Of a DNA stretch of 64,000 bases, positions 35,101-42,120 are shown one piece after another. This stretch comes from Plazaster borealis (lineage: Eukaryota; Echinodermata; Asteroidea; Forcipulatida; Labidiasteridae), in contig CM037476.1 in NCBI GenBank assembly GCA_021014325.1, positions 15,598,827 to 15,662,826 of the forward strand, written 5' to 3'. The notes under the pieces are model-generated. The model saw only the letters and a list, made by a program, of their open reading frames with translations. It had not been told where the DNA came from and did no database searches. Position 1 is the stretch's first letter; each line of letters begins with the position of its first letter. A program made the position numbers and the translations under genes.

Positions 35101-35671
35101 AGTACGAGAAGTCCATCTTGGGAAGGACACAAGACAATTTCTAAATTTTCGGGACATACTTTGATACTCAACAGACTCAAAGCAAAAATTTGAAGTTTGA
35201 ACATCATTTAAAAAAATTATTTAAGATTTATAAACAATGAGATACTATTAATAAATTTAAAAACACAAGACCGCCGAACTTGTCCAATCATGAACTTACT
35301 GGCCCAATGCTAAGATAACTGGCCTCGGGCCTGCGGTCCAGTGTGATTTTCGAGCCCTGATTGTTCAAAACTTTGTTTTATTTATTTTCGAATAAATTAT
35401 GAATCATATGATTTTTAATTTTTTTTTACTTTTGCCTCTTCCAGGCCCAGCTAAATTGACAGTGGATAACTACTACAAGTTCCGAGACGTCGAACGAGTC
35501 CCAAAGGCCCTGCGGTTGATCCACGACGACTTAGTCCACAACAAGGGAGGCATCCTGAGCATAGATACCGACCTTCCTGATACCTACATGAATTCCGTCT
35601 TTCTCATGGACTACCTGATTGAAAATTCCGGCTTTAAGTTGGTATACCTAAATGAATGCATCGGCGGCTAG
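22997..35671 (+). CDS. Gene A: membrane-anchored FkbM-like methyltransferase with C-terminal NodB-like domain
   Basis: Seven coding exons: 23002-23192, 23960-24168, 25880-26005, 26986-27160, 29264-29420, 30373-30826 and 35445-35671 (stop included), totalling 1539 nt and 512 residues. Residues 1-7 are basic and 8-28 hydrophobic, a type II signal anchor. Residues 73-285 look like an FkbM-family SAM methyltransferase: DCGAN (78-82) binds SAM, FEIDD (105-109) is the acidic position after strand 2, KLDVEGAE (209-216) is the family signature. Residues 303-510 follow the NodB/CE4 layout (LFVYGDF 338-344, GHNPVSH 367-373, ILSIDTD 474-480), but the usual TFDD and H-x3-H residues are absent. Inferred role: glycan O-methylation in the Golgi or ER, substrate unknown. 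Gene B downstream is its paralogue with identical intron phases. Intron 3 uses a GC donor. The domain order is clear; activity of the second domain is doubtful. Confidence 0.88.
23494..23790 (+). repeat. dispersed repeat H (intron 1 of gene A)
   Basis: Matches 36846-37135 in the same orientation through CAAAAGAGGC/CAAAAGAAGG, AGAGCAACTGGTCCCC, TTTGATCTTGTGATATGTC, CTGTATGCAGTT and TTTTAACAAGCGTGC. No terminal repeats or frame seen; class unknown. Confidence 0.7.
23960..24168 (+). CDS. Gene A coding exon 2 (methyltransferase motif I)
   Basis: Carries KILLDCGANVAS and IHSFEIDDRL, the SAM-binding half of the FkbM-like fold. Acceptor TTGAATCAG, donor GTGAGA. Enters phase 2, leaves phase 1. Gene B exon 2 matches over the last 62 residues without a gap. 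Confidence 0.88.
24480..24622 (-). mobile_element. tRNA-Leu-derived SINE head, partial
   Basis: Reverse-strand A box (CCGCTCGGCCA at about 24599), CACACTCTTCTGATCAGAAC and the GTCTTGCTCAAGGAAACAAG word are present, but the body is missing. Lies in intron 2 of gene A, directly beside a full SINE. Confidence 0.7.
24628..25050 (-). mobile_element. tRNA-Leu(CAA)-derived SINE, subfamily 2
   Basis: Read on the - strand: A box near 25040, CAA anticodon region, B box GGTTCGAATCC variant near 24970, then the body with GGGTTCTTTTACATGCG complement and the tail TATATAGCGC ending in (TTA)n at 24628-24648. Intron 2 of gene A. Confidence 0.88.
25053..25160. mobile_element. SINE body fragment
   Basis: The words GTGGAGCGCTGTGGATAGGT, AAAAGAACCCAGAACACTTA and GGGGTTTACCTCAGTGTTT resemble the middle of subfamily 2 on the + strand. 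Short and diverged. Confidence 0.45.
25219..25774. mobile_element. MITE family B carrying a nested family A insertion
   Basis: The outer ends GGGCTCAATTTCATAGAGCT and AGCTCTATGAAATTGGGCC are inverted repeats. The element is split at TTAA by a complete family A MITE. Lies in intron 2 of gene A. Confidence 0.85.
25389..25749 (+). mobile_element. TTAA MITE family A, nested
   Basis: AGGCACTGAACACATTTGG to CCAAACGTGTACAGTGCCT, TTAA at 25385-25388 and 25750-25753. Removing it with one TTAA restores the outer element's right arm GCTTAAGCAGCTCTATGAA, which proves both the target duplication and the order of insertion. Confidence 0.9.
25880..26005 (+). CDS. Gene A coding exon 3
   Basis: 126 nt, as in gene B. 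Encodes NMTAYSEAAWGPNKG and DMQWGGGSLFV, the loop region after motif II. Acceptor TTGCAG. The donor is GC (ACAG then GCAAGG) because only this junction keeps the frame and aligns with gene B, whose donor is a normal GT. Confidence 0.85.
26402..26720 (+). pseudogene. two fragments of a non-LTR retrotransposon RT tail
   Basis: The 26600-26712 part encodes NSFIPRTASLWNSLPG followed by YNLDCLKRII, the typical C-terminal tail of LINE reverse transcriptases of the CR1/L2/Jockey kind. A diverged copy (26402-26518: ATTCCAACAGCTCTATTCC, GAAGAGGATTATCAATT) precedes it. Both are truncated relics in intron 3 of gene A. A third scrap lies at 30038-30092. Confidence 0.7.
26719..26925. mobile_element. MITE family C fragment
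   Basis: AATCTGAGAAACGTT / AACGCTTTTCAGATT forms a hairpin, followed by TTTCTCAAAATGCATTATACT and CTTCTTACCAAGTAAGTTT, shared with 31180-31320, 40320-40450 and 53500-53630. Confidence 0.55.
26986..27160 (+). CDS. Gene A coding exon 4 (FkbM signature)
   Basis: 175 nt. Encodes RKLSYRKLIPTVDL and the signature LKLDVEGAEYGILR. Acceptor AAACAG, donor GTAAGG, phases 1 to 2. By hand count 40 of 58 residues are identical to gene B exon 4. Confidence 0.9.
27352..27440. mobile_element. element G fragment
   Basis: CAGGCATGATATTCTTCCTA, TCTGATTTCCGATTTTTAGG and TTATTATTAAATAGCCT are shared with 43504-43590, and the first words with element G at 28121. Confidence 0.5.
27463..27699 (+). mobile_element. 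TTAA element E, piggyBac-like ends
   Basis: CCCTTTCATGCACCATTT at the left and GGCGCGTGAAAGAG at the right, flanked by TTAA at 27459-27462 and 27700-27703. 237 bp, non-coding, in intron 4 of gene A. An inverted copy lies in intron 6. Confidence 0.8.
27820..28045 (+). mobile_element. SINE subfamily 2, 3' part
   Basis: AGAGGTTCGCCCCAGTGTTT, GCGCCACAGCACCTTGTAAA, GAGCACTCTGGGC and TATATAAGAACTGCTTATTA match the body and tail of the copy at 58613-59035. The tRNA head is missing. Confidence 0.8.
28046..29215 (-). mobile_element. tRNA-like SINE, two tandem copies, one split by element G
   Basis: Tail words TAGATGTTAAATTTGCATC and AAGAATATTATTTGG occur at 28046 and again at 29055. Each is followed by GTGTGTAAAGCACTGTA and, after CACAGGCATATTACTCGGG, a reverse-strand tRNA-like head. 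Only the first head is complete (A box-like TGGTCTAGTTGG on the - strand, B box-like GGGTTTGAAGCCC). The first copy is interrupted at 28121. Confidence 0.7.
28121..28878. mobile_element. element G, 758 bp with terminal inverted repeats
   Basis: CAGGCATGAGAAT at the left faces ATTCTCATGCCTG at the right, a perfect 13 bp inverted repeat. CCGGATTTCCAGATTTTTCA and GGATTTCTGGATTTTTCATC extend the similarity internally. The flanks read ACTGTA on both sides, a 6 bp target duplication inside the SINE. No transposase frame. Confidence 0.75.
29264..29420 (+). CDS. Gene A coding exon 5 (end of methyltransferase domain)
   Basis: 157 nt. Encodes YYGEYHDSQPTGWSQSDK and FTMIDWVGERRTY, the last strands of the methyltransferase fold. 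Acceptor TTTCTAG, donor GTAATG. Leaves in phase 0, so the domain boundary coincides with a codon boundary. Confidence 0.88.
29738..30035. mobile_element. relative of MITE family A, 3' truncated
   Basis: Starts TTAA then AGGCCCTGTACACTATTGG, later TCGTGACCTCGATGACCAATTG-type words shared with family A, with a central hairpin AGTTTTTATCACGCGCGATA. The right end is replaced by a LINE scrap at 30038. Intron 5 of gene A. Confidence 0.6.
30373..30826 (+). CDS. Gene A coding exon 6 (NodB-like domain, first part)
   Basis: 454 nt, the largest exon, visibly GC-richer than the introns. Encodes IALVVSIGMNLKRAHK, LPITLFVYGDF, FQIGIREDGHNPVSH and RGLRVIKPAVEFP. The order matches strands 1 to 4 of NodB deacetylases. 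Donor GTAAGT; a MITE starts 18 nt downstream. Confidence 0.9.
30845..31109 (-). mobile_element. TTAA element E, inverted copy
   Basis: Reverse complement of the 27463 element: CTTTCACGCGCC at the left, GTGTGCTGAAAGGG at the right with TTAA at 31110-31113. Shares CACACAGTTTTCAG, ACTCTTGAGGTTGCTAT and CATTAATTGT-type words. Begins 18 nt after the donor of gene A exon 6. Confidence 0.8.
31113..31555. mobile_element. MITE family C, full length
   Basis: AGGTAGGGTC and GACCCTACCT are perfect 10 bp terminal inverted repeats. The interior has the hairpin GAGAAACAATT.. / ..AATTGTTTCTCAGA and the words GAGGGTTGGTGTCCATTTGC and CACCTCGCTAAATG. Abuts element E. Intron 6 of gene A. Confidence 0.75.
31775..32040. 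repeat. tandem repeat, three copies of about 90 bp
   Basis: Each unit contains AAAGAGGACAAAGGGTACTG (third copy AAATTATACTG), GAATTCATGCTTGAAATC, a T run, a G run and GATTCCAGACCTTTGTC. Intron 6 of gene A; no coding value. Confidence 0.85.
32352..32770 (-). mobile_element. tRNA-Leu-derived SINE, subfamily 2
   Basis: Near full length on the - strand: A box region CCGCTCGGCCA at about 32756, B box complement GGATTCGAACC near 32697, body words AACACCGGGGCGAACCCCTT and CCTTGAGCGTC complement, tail TATATAGCGC. Intron 6 of gene A. Confidence 0.88.
33533..33891 (+). mobile_element. tRNA-Leu-derived SINE, subfamily 1
   Basis: Head ATGGCCGAGCAGTC with B box GGTTCAAATCC, body CTGTGAAGGGGGTAACCCTG, GGGTCGACAGCCCAAATCA and end GATGTTAGGCGATATCTC plus an A run. 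Same family as 6427-6760. Intron 6 of gene A. A (CA)n microsatellite follows at 33977-33994. Confidence 0.88.
34068..34591. mobile_element. MITE family F carrying a nested family A insertion
   Basis: Ends CAGGCCTGGATTT and AAGTTCCAGGCCTG are inverted repeats flanked by CAATAC on both sides, an apparent target duplication. The uninterrupted form is at 37757-37892. Split at 34155 by a family A element. Confidence 0.75.
34156..34522 (+). mobile_element. TTAA MITE family A, nested
   Basis: AGGCACTGTACACGTTTGG to CCAAACATGTACGATACCT, right TTAA at 34523-34526, left flank CTAA. The centre AAACTTCTTGCAAGAAGTTT is a perfect palindrome. Intron 6 of gene A. Confidence 0.88.
34627..34905 (+). mobile_element. 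tRNA-Leu(CAA)-derived SINE, subfamily 2, 3' truncated
   Basis: TGGCCGAGCAG, ACTCAAGCTC (CAA), GGTTCGAGACC, then CTTAAGCAAGACACTTAACC and GAGAAGGGGTTTGCCCCGG. The TATATAAGAACTGC tail is missing. Intron 6 of gene A. Confidence 0.85.
35445..35671 (+). CDS. Gene A coding exon 7 (NodB-like domain, end)
   Basis: Encodes NYYKFRDVERVPKAL, GGILSIDTDLPDT and FLMDYLIENSGFKLV, then ends with TAG. The ILSIDTD segment sits where NodB proteins carry their last His motif, followed by the usual helix and GF-V strand. Acceptor CTTCCAG. Confidence 0.9.
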
Positions 35672-35790
35672 TAGTCAACGTCGTCTTTGTGTAGTTGTTT
35701 GTGTAAGTCTGTTATTTGTGGATGGAATATCGTTAACGGGGCAGGTCTGTGGGTGACTCGCGTTAAATTCACTACAGATATCCGAGGCTA
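35672..35790. other. start of 3' flank of gene A
   Basis: Presumed 3' untranslated sequence after TAG at 35669-35671. No AATAAA signal is near enough to place the end of the transcript, which may run into the following repeats. Confidence 0.35.
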
Positions 35791-36084
35791 GGGCCCAATT
35801 TCATGGAGCTGCTTAACGGTAAACAAGTTGTTTCTGCTTACTGCCCCTTATGACTGTTGCTTAAGCTCAGCAAGCGTATTTCACAGGTTAGCAAGGAAAT
35901 TAGGCAGCCAGCTTGTGCGTTCACCATGGATTTGCATTGTTATGTTAGTTATTTGCTTACAGTAAGCGCCAGAAGGTTAGCATGCCTTTTCCTGTGCTTA
36001 CGGTTAGCAGTGCTATGAAATGGAAATCGCACAGTAAGCAGAAAAACGCTCATTGGAGTTAAGCACCTCTATAAAATTAGGCCC
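35791..36084. mobile_element. MITE family B, long variant
   Basis: Ends GGGCCCAATTTCATGGAGCT and the imperfect CACCTCTATAAAATTAGGCCC. The interior has paired GCTTACTG/CAGTAAGC words. About 294 bp. Confidence 0.75.
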
Positions 36085-36112
36085 TGTTTGTTTATGATTT
36101 ACTTGACTTGAC

Positions 36113-36428
36113 ATCGTGAATTGACCAGAGTGGGATTTGAACCTGTGACCTCTGGATTAACGTGCTGGCTCTCCACCAACTGAGTTATCTTGCCCTAATG
36201 TTGGCGGTCTCCCTATTTTGTCAATATCTTTGTTCAGGATGCCAGTCAGAAGCCATTCACCCTGTAAAAGTTGCATCCCCTTAAGGTGATCCCCTGGCTG
36301 CCGCTTCCCAGGTTGTAGCGTAAACTTGGGTGTGATCCCTGGCTATACAGCAGTTACAGGTTGAATGGGTTCTGACTGGCAGCCCGAACAAAGAGATTGA
36401 CAAAATAGGGAGACCGCCAACATTAGGG
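36113..36428. mobile_element. tRNA-Asn-like head joined to a hairpin element
   Basis: A reverse-strand tRNA-like head (36120-36198, B box complement GGGATTTGAACC, A box complement CCAACTGAG, anticodon region ACGTTAA) leads into an inverted repeat. Its arms start GCCCTAATGTTGGCGG (36192) and end CCGCCAACATTAGGGC (36428), pairing for about 60 bp. A related composite lies at 55540-55775. Confidence 0.65.
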
Positions 36429-36435
36429 CGGGCAA

Positions 36436-36490
36436 CATTGATAAAGTAAAATCTGTCCGGAGCCAATATGGCTCATCAGATAGATGACTA
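36436..36490 (-). mobile_element. SINE tail fragment
   Basis: AAGTAAAATCTGTCCGGAGC and CAATATGGCTCATCAG are the reverse complement of the tail of the SINE at 37329-37620. Confidence 0.55.
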
Positions 36491-36657
36491 GATAATCAGA
36501 TTTTTTGTGGTCAAAGTAACGTTAGTAAAGCGAGTTACCGTTAACCATAACTATAAAAAAATCCTTTTCTAAGACTAGACTGGGCTTGTGCATTTATATA
36601 TCAACCTTACTAACCATTGCGCAAGTCATGCTAATCTCAGGCCAAGTCCATCACACC

Positions 36658-36811
36658 TGGGCTCAATTTCATAGAGCTGCGTAAGCTAAAAAAAATAGGC
36701 TAAGCACAACAAAATTATGCCTAGCAGAATAAGGTTACCAGCCAAAATACCATGTCACCTTTGCAATCTGTGACTGGTATTCTTATTTTTGCTAAGCAGA
36801 AAATGTTTGAG
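36658..36811. mobile_element. MITE family B, right end lost
   Basis: GGGCTCAATTTCATAGAGCT, AAGGTTACCAGCCAAAATAC and GTGACTGGTATTC are present; similarity fades after GCTAAGCAGAAAAT. Confidence 0.7.
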
Positions 36812-36845
36812 TAATAGTTTTGAAATATCCAAATATATTTGATAT

Positions 36846-37135
36846 TTTAGTTAGTCCTGTGGCCGATCAACTCTATGCGCCTACTTAAAATGGTAGCCTG
36901 CAAAAGAAGGTTCAAGTCATAGAGCAACTGGTCCCCTTTCATTCTTCTTTAATCTTATGACATGTCTAACTGTATGCAGTTAAGGGTGACCTTGTAAAAT
37001 CATGATTCATTTGAAGTGAATTCCTTCGAAATACTTCCATTTTGACACATGCGCACTGATCGCCCTACAAGCGCTTTACAAGTGCTCGAAGGTTTTTAAC
37101 AAGCGTGCGCGCAAAGCAATCACTTTTTGGAGCTT
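36846..37135 (+). repeat. dispersed repeat H
   Basis: Second copy of the repeat at 23494-23790, same orientation and word order (GAGCAACTGGTCCCC, ATGTCTAACTGTATGCAGTT, GTTTTTAACAAGCGTGCGC). Confidence 0.7.
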
Positions 37136-37328
37136 ATCGTCATGGTTTTCAGACTATCCCTTCCAGGGGTTGGTGACGAGAGGTATCCATGCGGAGTTCT
37201 GCCCATGGTAGTGAGGGTGGTGCTACACTATCACCATTAGACACAACTCAAAAGATCACTCCCTTGTACCAATGGAGGCACACCTCCTCGTGCAATACCT
37301 TTTTATTTATCTGCCTTTGTTCTTAACG

Positions 37329-37620
37329 GCGTGTTGTGGCCTAGCGGATAAGAGCAATGGACTCAAGCTCTGGTGTTTCTGATCAGCAGAGTGTGGGTTT
37401 GAGTCCCGGTAGTGACACTGGTGTCTTTAAGCAAGACACTTAACCATTAATGCTTCTCTTCATCCAGGAGTACAAATGGGTACCGGCGAGAGCTGGGGAG
37501 TAACCTGCGATGGACTGGCAGCCTGTCCAGGGGGACTAGAAATTTTCTCAGTTTAATGCCTAGGAAACCGGATATAAACATCCCCTGATGAGTCATATTG
37601 GCTCGGGACAGACTTTACTT
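37329..37620 (+). mobile_element. tRNA-Leu-derived SINE, subfamily 3
   Basis: tRNA-like head (GTGGCCTAGCGG, ACTCAAGCTC, B-box-like GGTTTGAGTCC) with a different body: ATCCAGGAGTACAAATGGGT, CTGCGATGGACTGGCAGCC and tail ATATTGGCTCGGGACAGAC. Several subfamilies therefore share one head type. Confidence 0.8.
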
Positions 37621-37756
37621 TGATTTCAACAACCTATTTATTTTTTTTCTAGCCATCATTTTATTTCTGTCATCCCACTCTCGCTGAAACTATATTGAGG
37701 CTGAGATTTGTACAGGATTGTAATTGTTTTATTGCACATACATGTTATATGTACAA

Positions 37757-37892
37757 CAGGCCTGGAATTACACAAAAGGCCATGGCCTCTGTTTCCCCCT
37801 GGTCTTGGCCTTGGTACCCCGTCAAAAGTTTCCAATAGAATTGAAGATTTCCCAATGGCGTTACCCTCTCAAAAGATGAAATTCCAGGCCTG
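37757..37892. mobile_element. MITE family F, complete
   Basis: CAGGCCTGGAATTACACAAA at the left and GATGAAATTCCAGGCCTG at the right; the interior CTTGGCC/GGCCATGG words pair. 136 bp palindromic element, the intact reference for the nested copy at 34068-34591. Confidence 0.8.
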
Positions 37893-38317
37893 GCACATGC
37901 AAGCAACTCCGCTTAGATGTATACCATGTCCGATATGTGGCAGAGGTAGAAATGTGGCAGAGGTAGAACCCAGTGAAGTACGAATCTTTTCACGCCTTCA
38001 TGCTCGGGATCATTCACTAAAGAAGCTCATCAACACCAACTCTTTTAATTACTCGTACTATCTATACATATTTCCGCACTTAACGGCAATTCTTACTACT
38101 CTGTGTGTTCGTGTGAAATAGGACTTTATTGCAGAATCGAGTTAACGACCTTTTTGCACGGGCATGATGATATATTTTTTAAATTGATGTTTTTTTTAAC
38201 CAAGGTTTTTGTTTGTTTTTTCTGGGAAGGGATTGGGGGATCGGGGGGGGGGGGCAGCAGGGAGGGGAGGGGGAGAAATGTGGACAAGACATGAAGGGAG
38301 TTCAGAATCAAGACAAG

Positions 38318-38600
38318 ACATGGGTGGTCAGGTTGGCTTAGTTGTATCTTTCCACCTCTAGGACCCCGGTTCAAATCACGCCGGGGGCACTACGTGGATT
38401 TGGTTTTTCGATCCCTAACAGACTGCGTTGGTTTTCCCTGGAATAATTATCTGGGGTTTTTCCTCCATCTAAAACTGAAACTTCCTTCTTTGTCTTCTCT
38501 CCAATGGGTTCTTGGTTAGTACAGTGATTAAGTTTGCTTTTCTGAAAGTCCTTGGCTTCACAACCAGAACAAAATAAATGAAATGGAATTAAATGAGTTG
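38318..38600 (+). mobile_element. tRNA-derived SINE, another family
   Basis: A box-like GGTTGGCTTAGTTG, B box GGTTCAAATCACG, then TACGTGGATTTGGTTTTTCG, GTTTTCCCTGGAATAATT and CTTCCTTCTTTGTCTTC. A relative lies at 57903-58175. A G-rich run precedes it at 38226-38275. Confidence 0.65.
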
Positions 38601-39319
38601 TCAAGACCATTGTTTGTTGATTAAGTCTAATAAGATTTCTCCATGTTTGAAGCCACTTTGGGGATTGTTGAACTCTACTTGCTGCAATGCTGTGTTATGT
38701 ATTTGTACATAATATTTGAAGGTAAAGCATTAAATTGCAATATTGTGTCATGCCCATCCTCGTCCCCATGGTTTACTTTATTTCCAACCATGTTTACAAT
38801 AGTAAACCCTGGGAGGGAAACTCTTTACTTGGACCCTGATTGGATACGACTGGTGTACAATAGTTTAACGTAAACATGTTAAGTTGTACTCATTCAGTAT
38901 TCACCATGTTCACAGCCAGACTATTCTAATTTGCATACGTATCCAACAATTTTGGATATGCAAATGATCCAATACCAGGGTGAGAGAGCGGTCAACCTCG
39001 TACTGCTCGACACACCTTGGGGACGAGATTGTGTCATGCCTGCTTTGGCCAGTTATACTCGTATTAAATTATGTGCACGACTGATGAGCACAAGATTTAA
39101 CAATCTTTGTGTATTTTAAAGAGAGTCTCTAAGGTCAGATTCAGTTTTGTGATGCACTCATTTTCTGATAGATGAGTCCTTGTACTGAAATTGGATTGCA
39201 GGGATATGCCTACAGGAAGTTTTGAACGTTCCTTCAAACCTAGATTTTGCCAGACATCTAAGACTTTTCCATAGAGACCCCGCTCTTCAAATTTAGGTTT
39301 GTGATGCACTCATTTTCAA
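38601..39319. other. no gene seen
   Basis: The words TTTGTGATGCACTCATTTTC occur at about 39146 and 39297, suggesting a small duplication whose second copy is broken by the MITE at 39320. Otherwise nothing. Confidence 0.35.
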
Positions 39320-39494
39320 TAGACCTTATGCATTGACGTCATCCAGCCGCCATCTTAGAGGTAAAACGATGACGAAACAATCGAAAACGCACAGATTTGT
39401 ACGTGCGGCGCACAAGATTGGCCAATGAACAAGCGCCTTTTGACCTCTAAGCGAGGGCGCCCTACTGAAATGACATCATGTGCATAAGGTCTAT
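39320..39494. mobile_element. 175 bp MITE
   Basis: Ends AATAGACCTTATGCA and TGCATAAGGTCTAT are inverted repeats. TGACGTCAT at 39338 and ATGACATCATG at 39470 extend the pairing, as do AGAGGTAAAA / TTTTGACCTCT. Non-coding. Confidence 0.7.
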
Positions 39495-40109
39495 AGAGTC
39501 CTCATGAAAGTAGGGAACAAATTACAAGTCCCTAGCCCTGCAATAAAATGGTGTAAAATGCCATCTTATTCTATACTCTTTCATAGCAATTGAAACGTGA
39601 CGTCATCGAACATCAACAACCAATGGGTCTGTACATTTCTAAAAAAGGAATTTTTGTGCAAGTCATAAGGTCAAATTCAATGCCCCTTTAGTTGAATATC
39701 ACCAAAATTCATGAATTACTAAAAAATCTCTTTACAAAAAAACCCGGACACCGTCATCGAACGTGTTTGGATTTTGACAAAAATTGAACTTGAAGGGTAA
39801 CAAACACAGTGACGTTTTACACCGTTCTAACATAAATGTTGGAGACTTGTAATTTTGTTTTCGTCCTCGTAAGGACTGTCTATTGGAAAAACTGAATTTA
39901 ACCTTGGAGCCCTTCTATAACAAAATGTCTTTGTGTACATCTGATTACCACAGGTATCAAGTTGATTGTCTGTAAATGTAGACATTGTAGCTATAGCCGA
40001 GAGTAGATAGTGTCACTGATTTATGACAGTTTCTGTGTTATTTTAGGACTCCAATATATTTTAATTATTGTTATTTTAATTTATTGTGCTCTTATTTAAA
40101 AGCAGTTAA
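39495..40109. other. no gene seen
   Basis: No repeat family or coding frame recognised between the two MITEs. Confidence 0.35.
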
Positions 40110-40457
40110 AGGCAAAGTATACCTTTGGTTTTTTGGAACCGTTTGATTTTTAAAATCTTATATAAATGTTGATATATACATGTACAATAAAACTAACCTG
40201 TGGAAATTTCGTCTCAAAAAGTGGTAGTGTTTTTGAGATATTGCCAAAAATTTGGAGCAGTTATGTCCATGCAAGAATAATCCGTAATTGGAATACACAA
40301 TGTGAGAAACTTTTCATGCAGAAACGTTTCTCAGATTCACTTTTAAGGGAATTTTTTCTCAAAATGTTATAGACTATCAACAGCTACAGTGCTTCTTACC
40401 AAGAAAGTTTTTATGGTCATTAATTTTTGGAGTAATTACCAAAGGTATACCCTCCCT
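40110..40457. mobile_element. TTAA MITE, related subfamily
   Basis: AGGCAAAGTATACCTTTGG and CCAAAGGTATACCCTCCCT are inverted repeats with TTAA at 40106-40109 and 40458-40461. Shares ATGTTATAGACTATCAACAG and CTTCTTACCAAGAAAGTTTT with families A and C, and carries the hairpin GAGAAACTTTTC / GAAACGTTTCTC. Confidence 0.8.
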
Positions 40458-40706
40458 TTAAATACGTGTATATGATTGAAACATAAACTGTGCAACTTAA
40501 TCTATGCTGTGATAAGAATGTTTTTTGATACAAATGTTTGGAATGTGAGCCACTGATTTAAGCCGAATTGAAAATGTCGTGTCATGGTATGCATTTTCCG
40601 TAAGTGCACAAGTTGAAGTGCACCAGTTCAAGTGTAGCTTTACAGTTCGTGGAGCTGTTTTTAGTTTCACATGTAGTTTATTAGGTTTAATATAATGAAA
40701 TACTAT

Positions 40707-40890
40707 ACATATAATTATCCACACAAATACGCCTTTAAATTGTGTGGTTTTCTTTTTGCTTCGTGAACTAACAAGGTCCGCCATTTTGTGGAGTCAAAAA
40801 ATTTGATCTACAAAATGGCGGACCTTGTTAGTTCACGAAGTAAAAGGAAAACCACACAATTTTGAGGCGTATTTGTGTGGATTATTATAT
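40707..40890. repeat. long hairpin, arms of about 82 bp
   Basis: Left arm 40707-40790 (CCACACAAATACGCCT, GCTTCGTGAACTAACAAGG, TCCGCCATTTTGT) pairs with right arm 40809-40890 (ACAAAATGGCGGA, CCTTGTTAGTTCACGAAG, AGGCGTATTTGTGTGG) almost without mismatch. The loop is only about 18 nt. Such fidelity implies a recent foldback element or inverted duplication. Confidence 0.85.
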
Positions 40891-41266
40891 TCTACTTTTA
40901 AAACATCTTTACAACCATATTCATTTCATAATGAATGCTTTTTATAGCCAAAATCGCCCAATCCAAGTCAACGTGTCCCTTTAAGTACTTGCAGTCATTT
41001 CCAAGACAAATGGATATACCTGGGAGGTAAATCTGTCGCCATCCAAGTGTCCACAAAAGTCTCCCATCGTGGTAAAAGGTGTTTAATATTAGTAACATTG
41101 GTAACATTGGTATTTTGTAATGTTATGCTTTAGGAAATGTTATTTTTCCCTATCTTTACAGATTGTAACTGTGAAGAAAAGTGTGACTGTCCTCATAAAT
41201 TATTTTTTCCAATTTCTGTCATTTCGTTTTCAGGATTTATCTAATCATATGAAATTCTGTCAAGAA
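40891..41266. other. no gene seen
   Basis: Nothing recognisable between the hairpin and the segmental duplication. Confidence 0.35.
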
Positions 41267-42014
41267 TGAGTGATTTCTTATTGACTTTGAAGTGTGTAAA
41301 TTTGCTAGCTAACCCTAAAATTTGGACAAAATGTTGTAAAATTGTCAAAGATGTTCCTACCTGCTTACTAAAAGACAGCAATGGAACCTGTTCTACATGC
41401 AGTGGTGTATTAACTCCGTGCACCACCTTCACAATCACATGCAGCTACTGTCTGCCACGCTCGCCATTTTGGTAGTCAAATTGCACATACAACATATGGT
41501 AATGGTGTAAACGCTGCGTCACCTAAATTGCACACTACACTGTGTAACACACGGGGGCATTGACTCCCAAAATAGCACATGCCAAATTATTGTGATGATG
41601 ACATCAGGACCCAATTTCATTATTGATTTCTTATTGACTTTTTTTAAGTGTGTAAATGTGCTAGCTAACTCTAAAATTTGGACAAAATGTTGTAAAATTG
41701 CCAAAGATGTTCCTACCAGTATTATTTTTCCCTTGTGTGTAAGAACACGGGGCCTGCTTACTAAAAGACAGCAATGGAACCTGTTCTACATGCAGTGGTG
41801 TATTAACTCCGTGCACCACCTTCACAATCACATGCAGCTACTGTCTGCCACGCTCGCCATTTTGGTAGTCAAATTGCACATACAACATATGGTAATGGTG
41901 TAAACGCTGCGTCACCTAAATTGCACACTACACTGTGTAACACACGGGGGCATTGACTCCCAAAATAGCACAAGCCAAATTATTGTGATGATGACATCAG
42001 GGCCCAATTTCATG
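41267..42014. repeat. segmental tandem duplication, two copies of about 350-390 bp
   Basis: Copy 1 (41267-41620) and copy 2 (41621-42014) are nearly identical from GATTTCTTATTGACTTT to TGATGATGACATCAGG. Copy 2 has 36 extra bases at about 41719-41756. Each contains GCCATTTTGGTAGTCAAATTG and GGGGGCATTGACTCCCAAAA, which mirror each other. A diverged third relative is at 57045-57195. Confidence 0.85.
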
Positions 42015-42120
42015 GCTCTGCTTACCGCGGAATTCTGCGCTTACGTATCATAGAATTGTGTGCGACAAGGGCTCCGTAAGCGCAGAATTCCGCGGTAAGC
42101 AGAGCCATGAAATTGGCCCC
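42000..42120. mobile_element. short family B palindrome
   Basis: GGGCCCAATTTCATGGCTCT, GCTTACCGCGGAATTCTGCG and then their reverse complement TAAGCGCAGAATTCCGCGG, AAGCAGAGCCATGAAATTGG. Arms of about 45 bp around a 30-base loop. Confidence 0.85.

Noticed and set aside
23960..35671. Bacterial contamination or very recent transfer for the FkbM/NodB genes
   Set aside because: Seven exons with consistent splice sites and many resident transposons in the introns show long residence in an animal genome; ancient transfer is not excluded.
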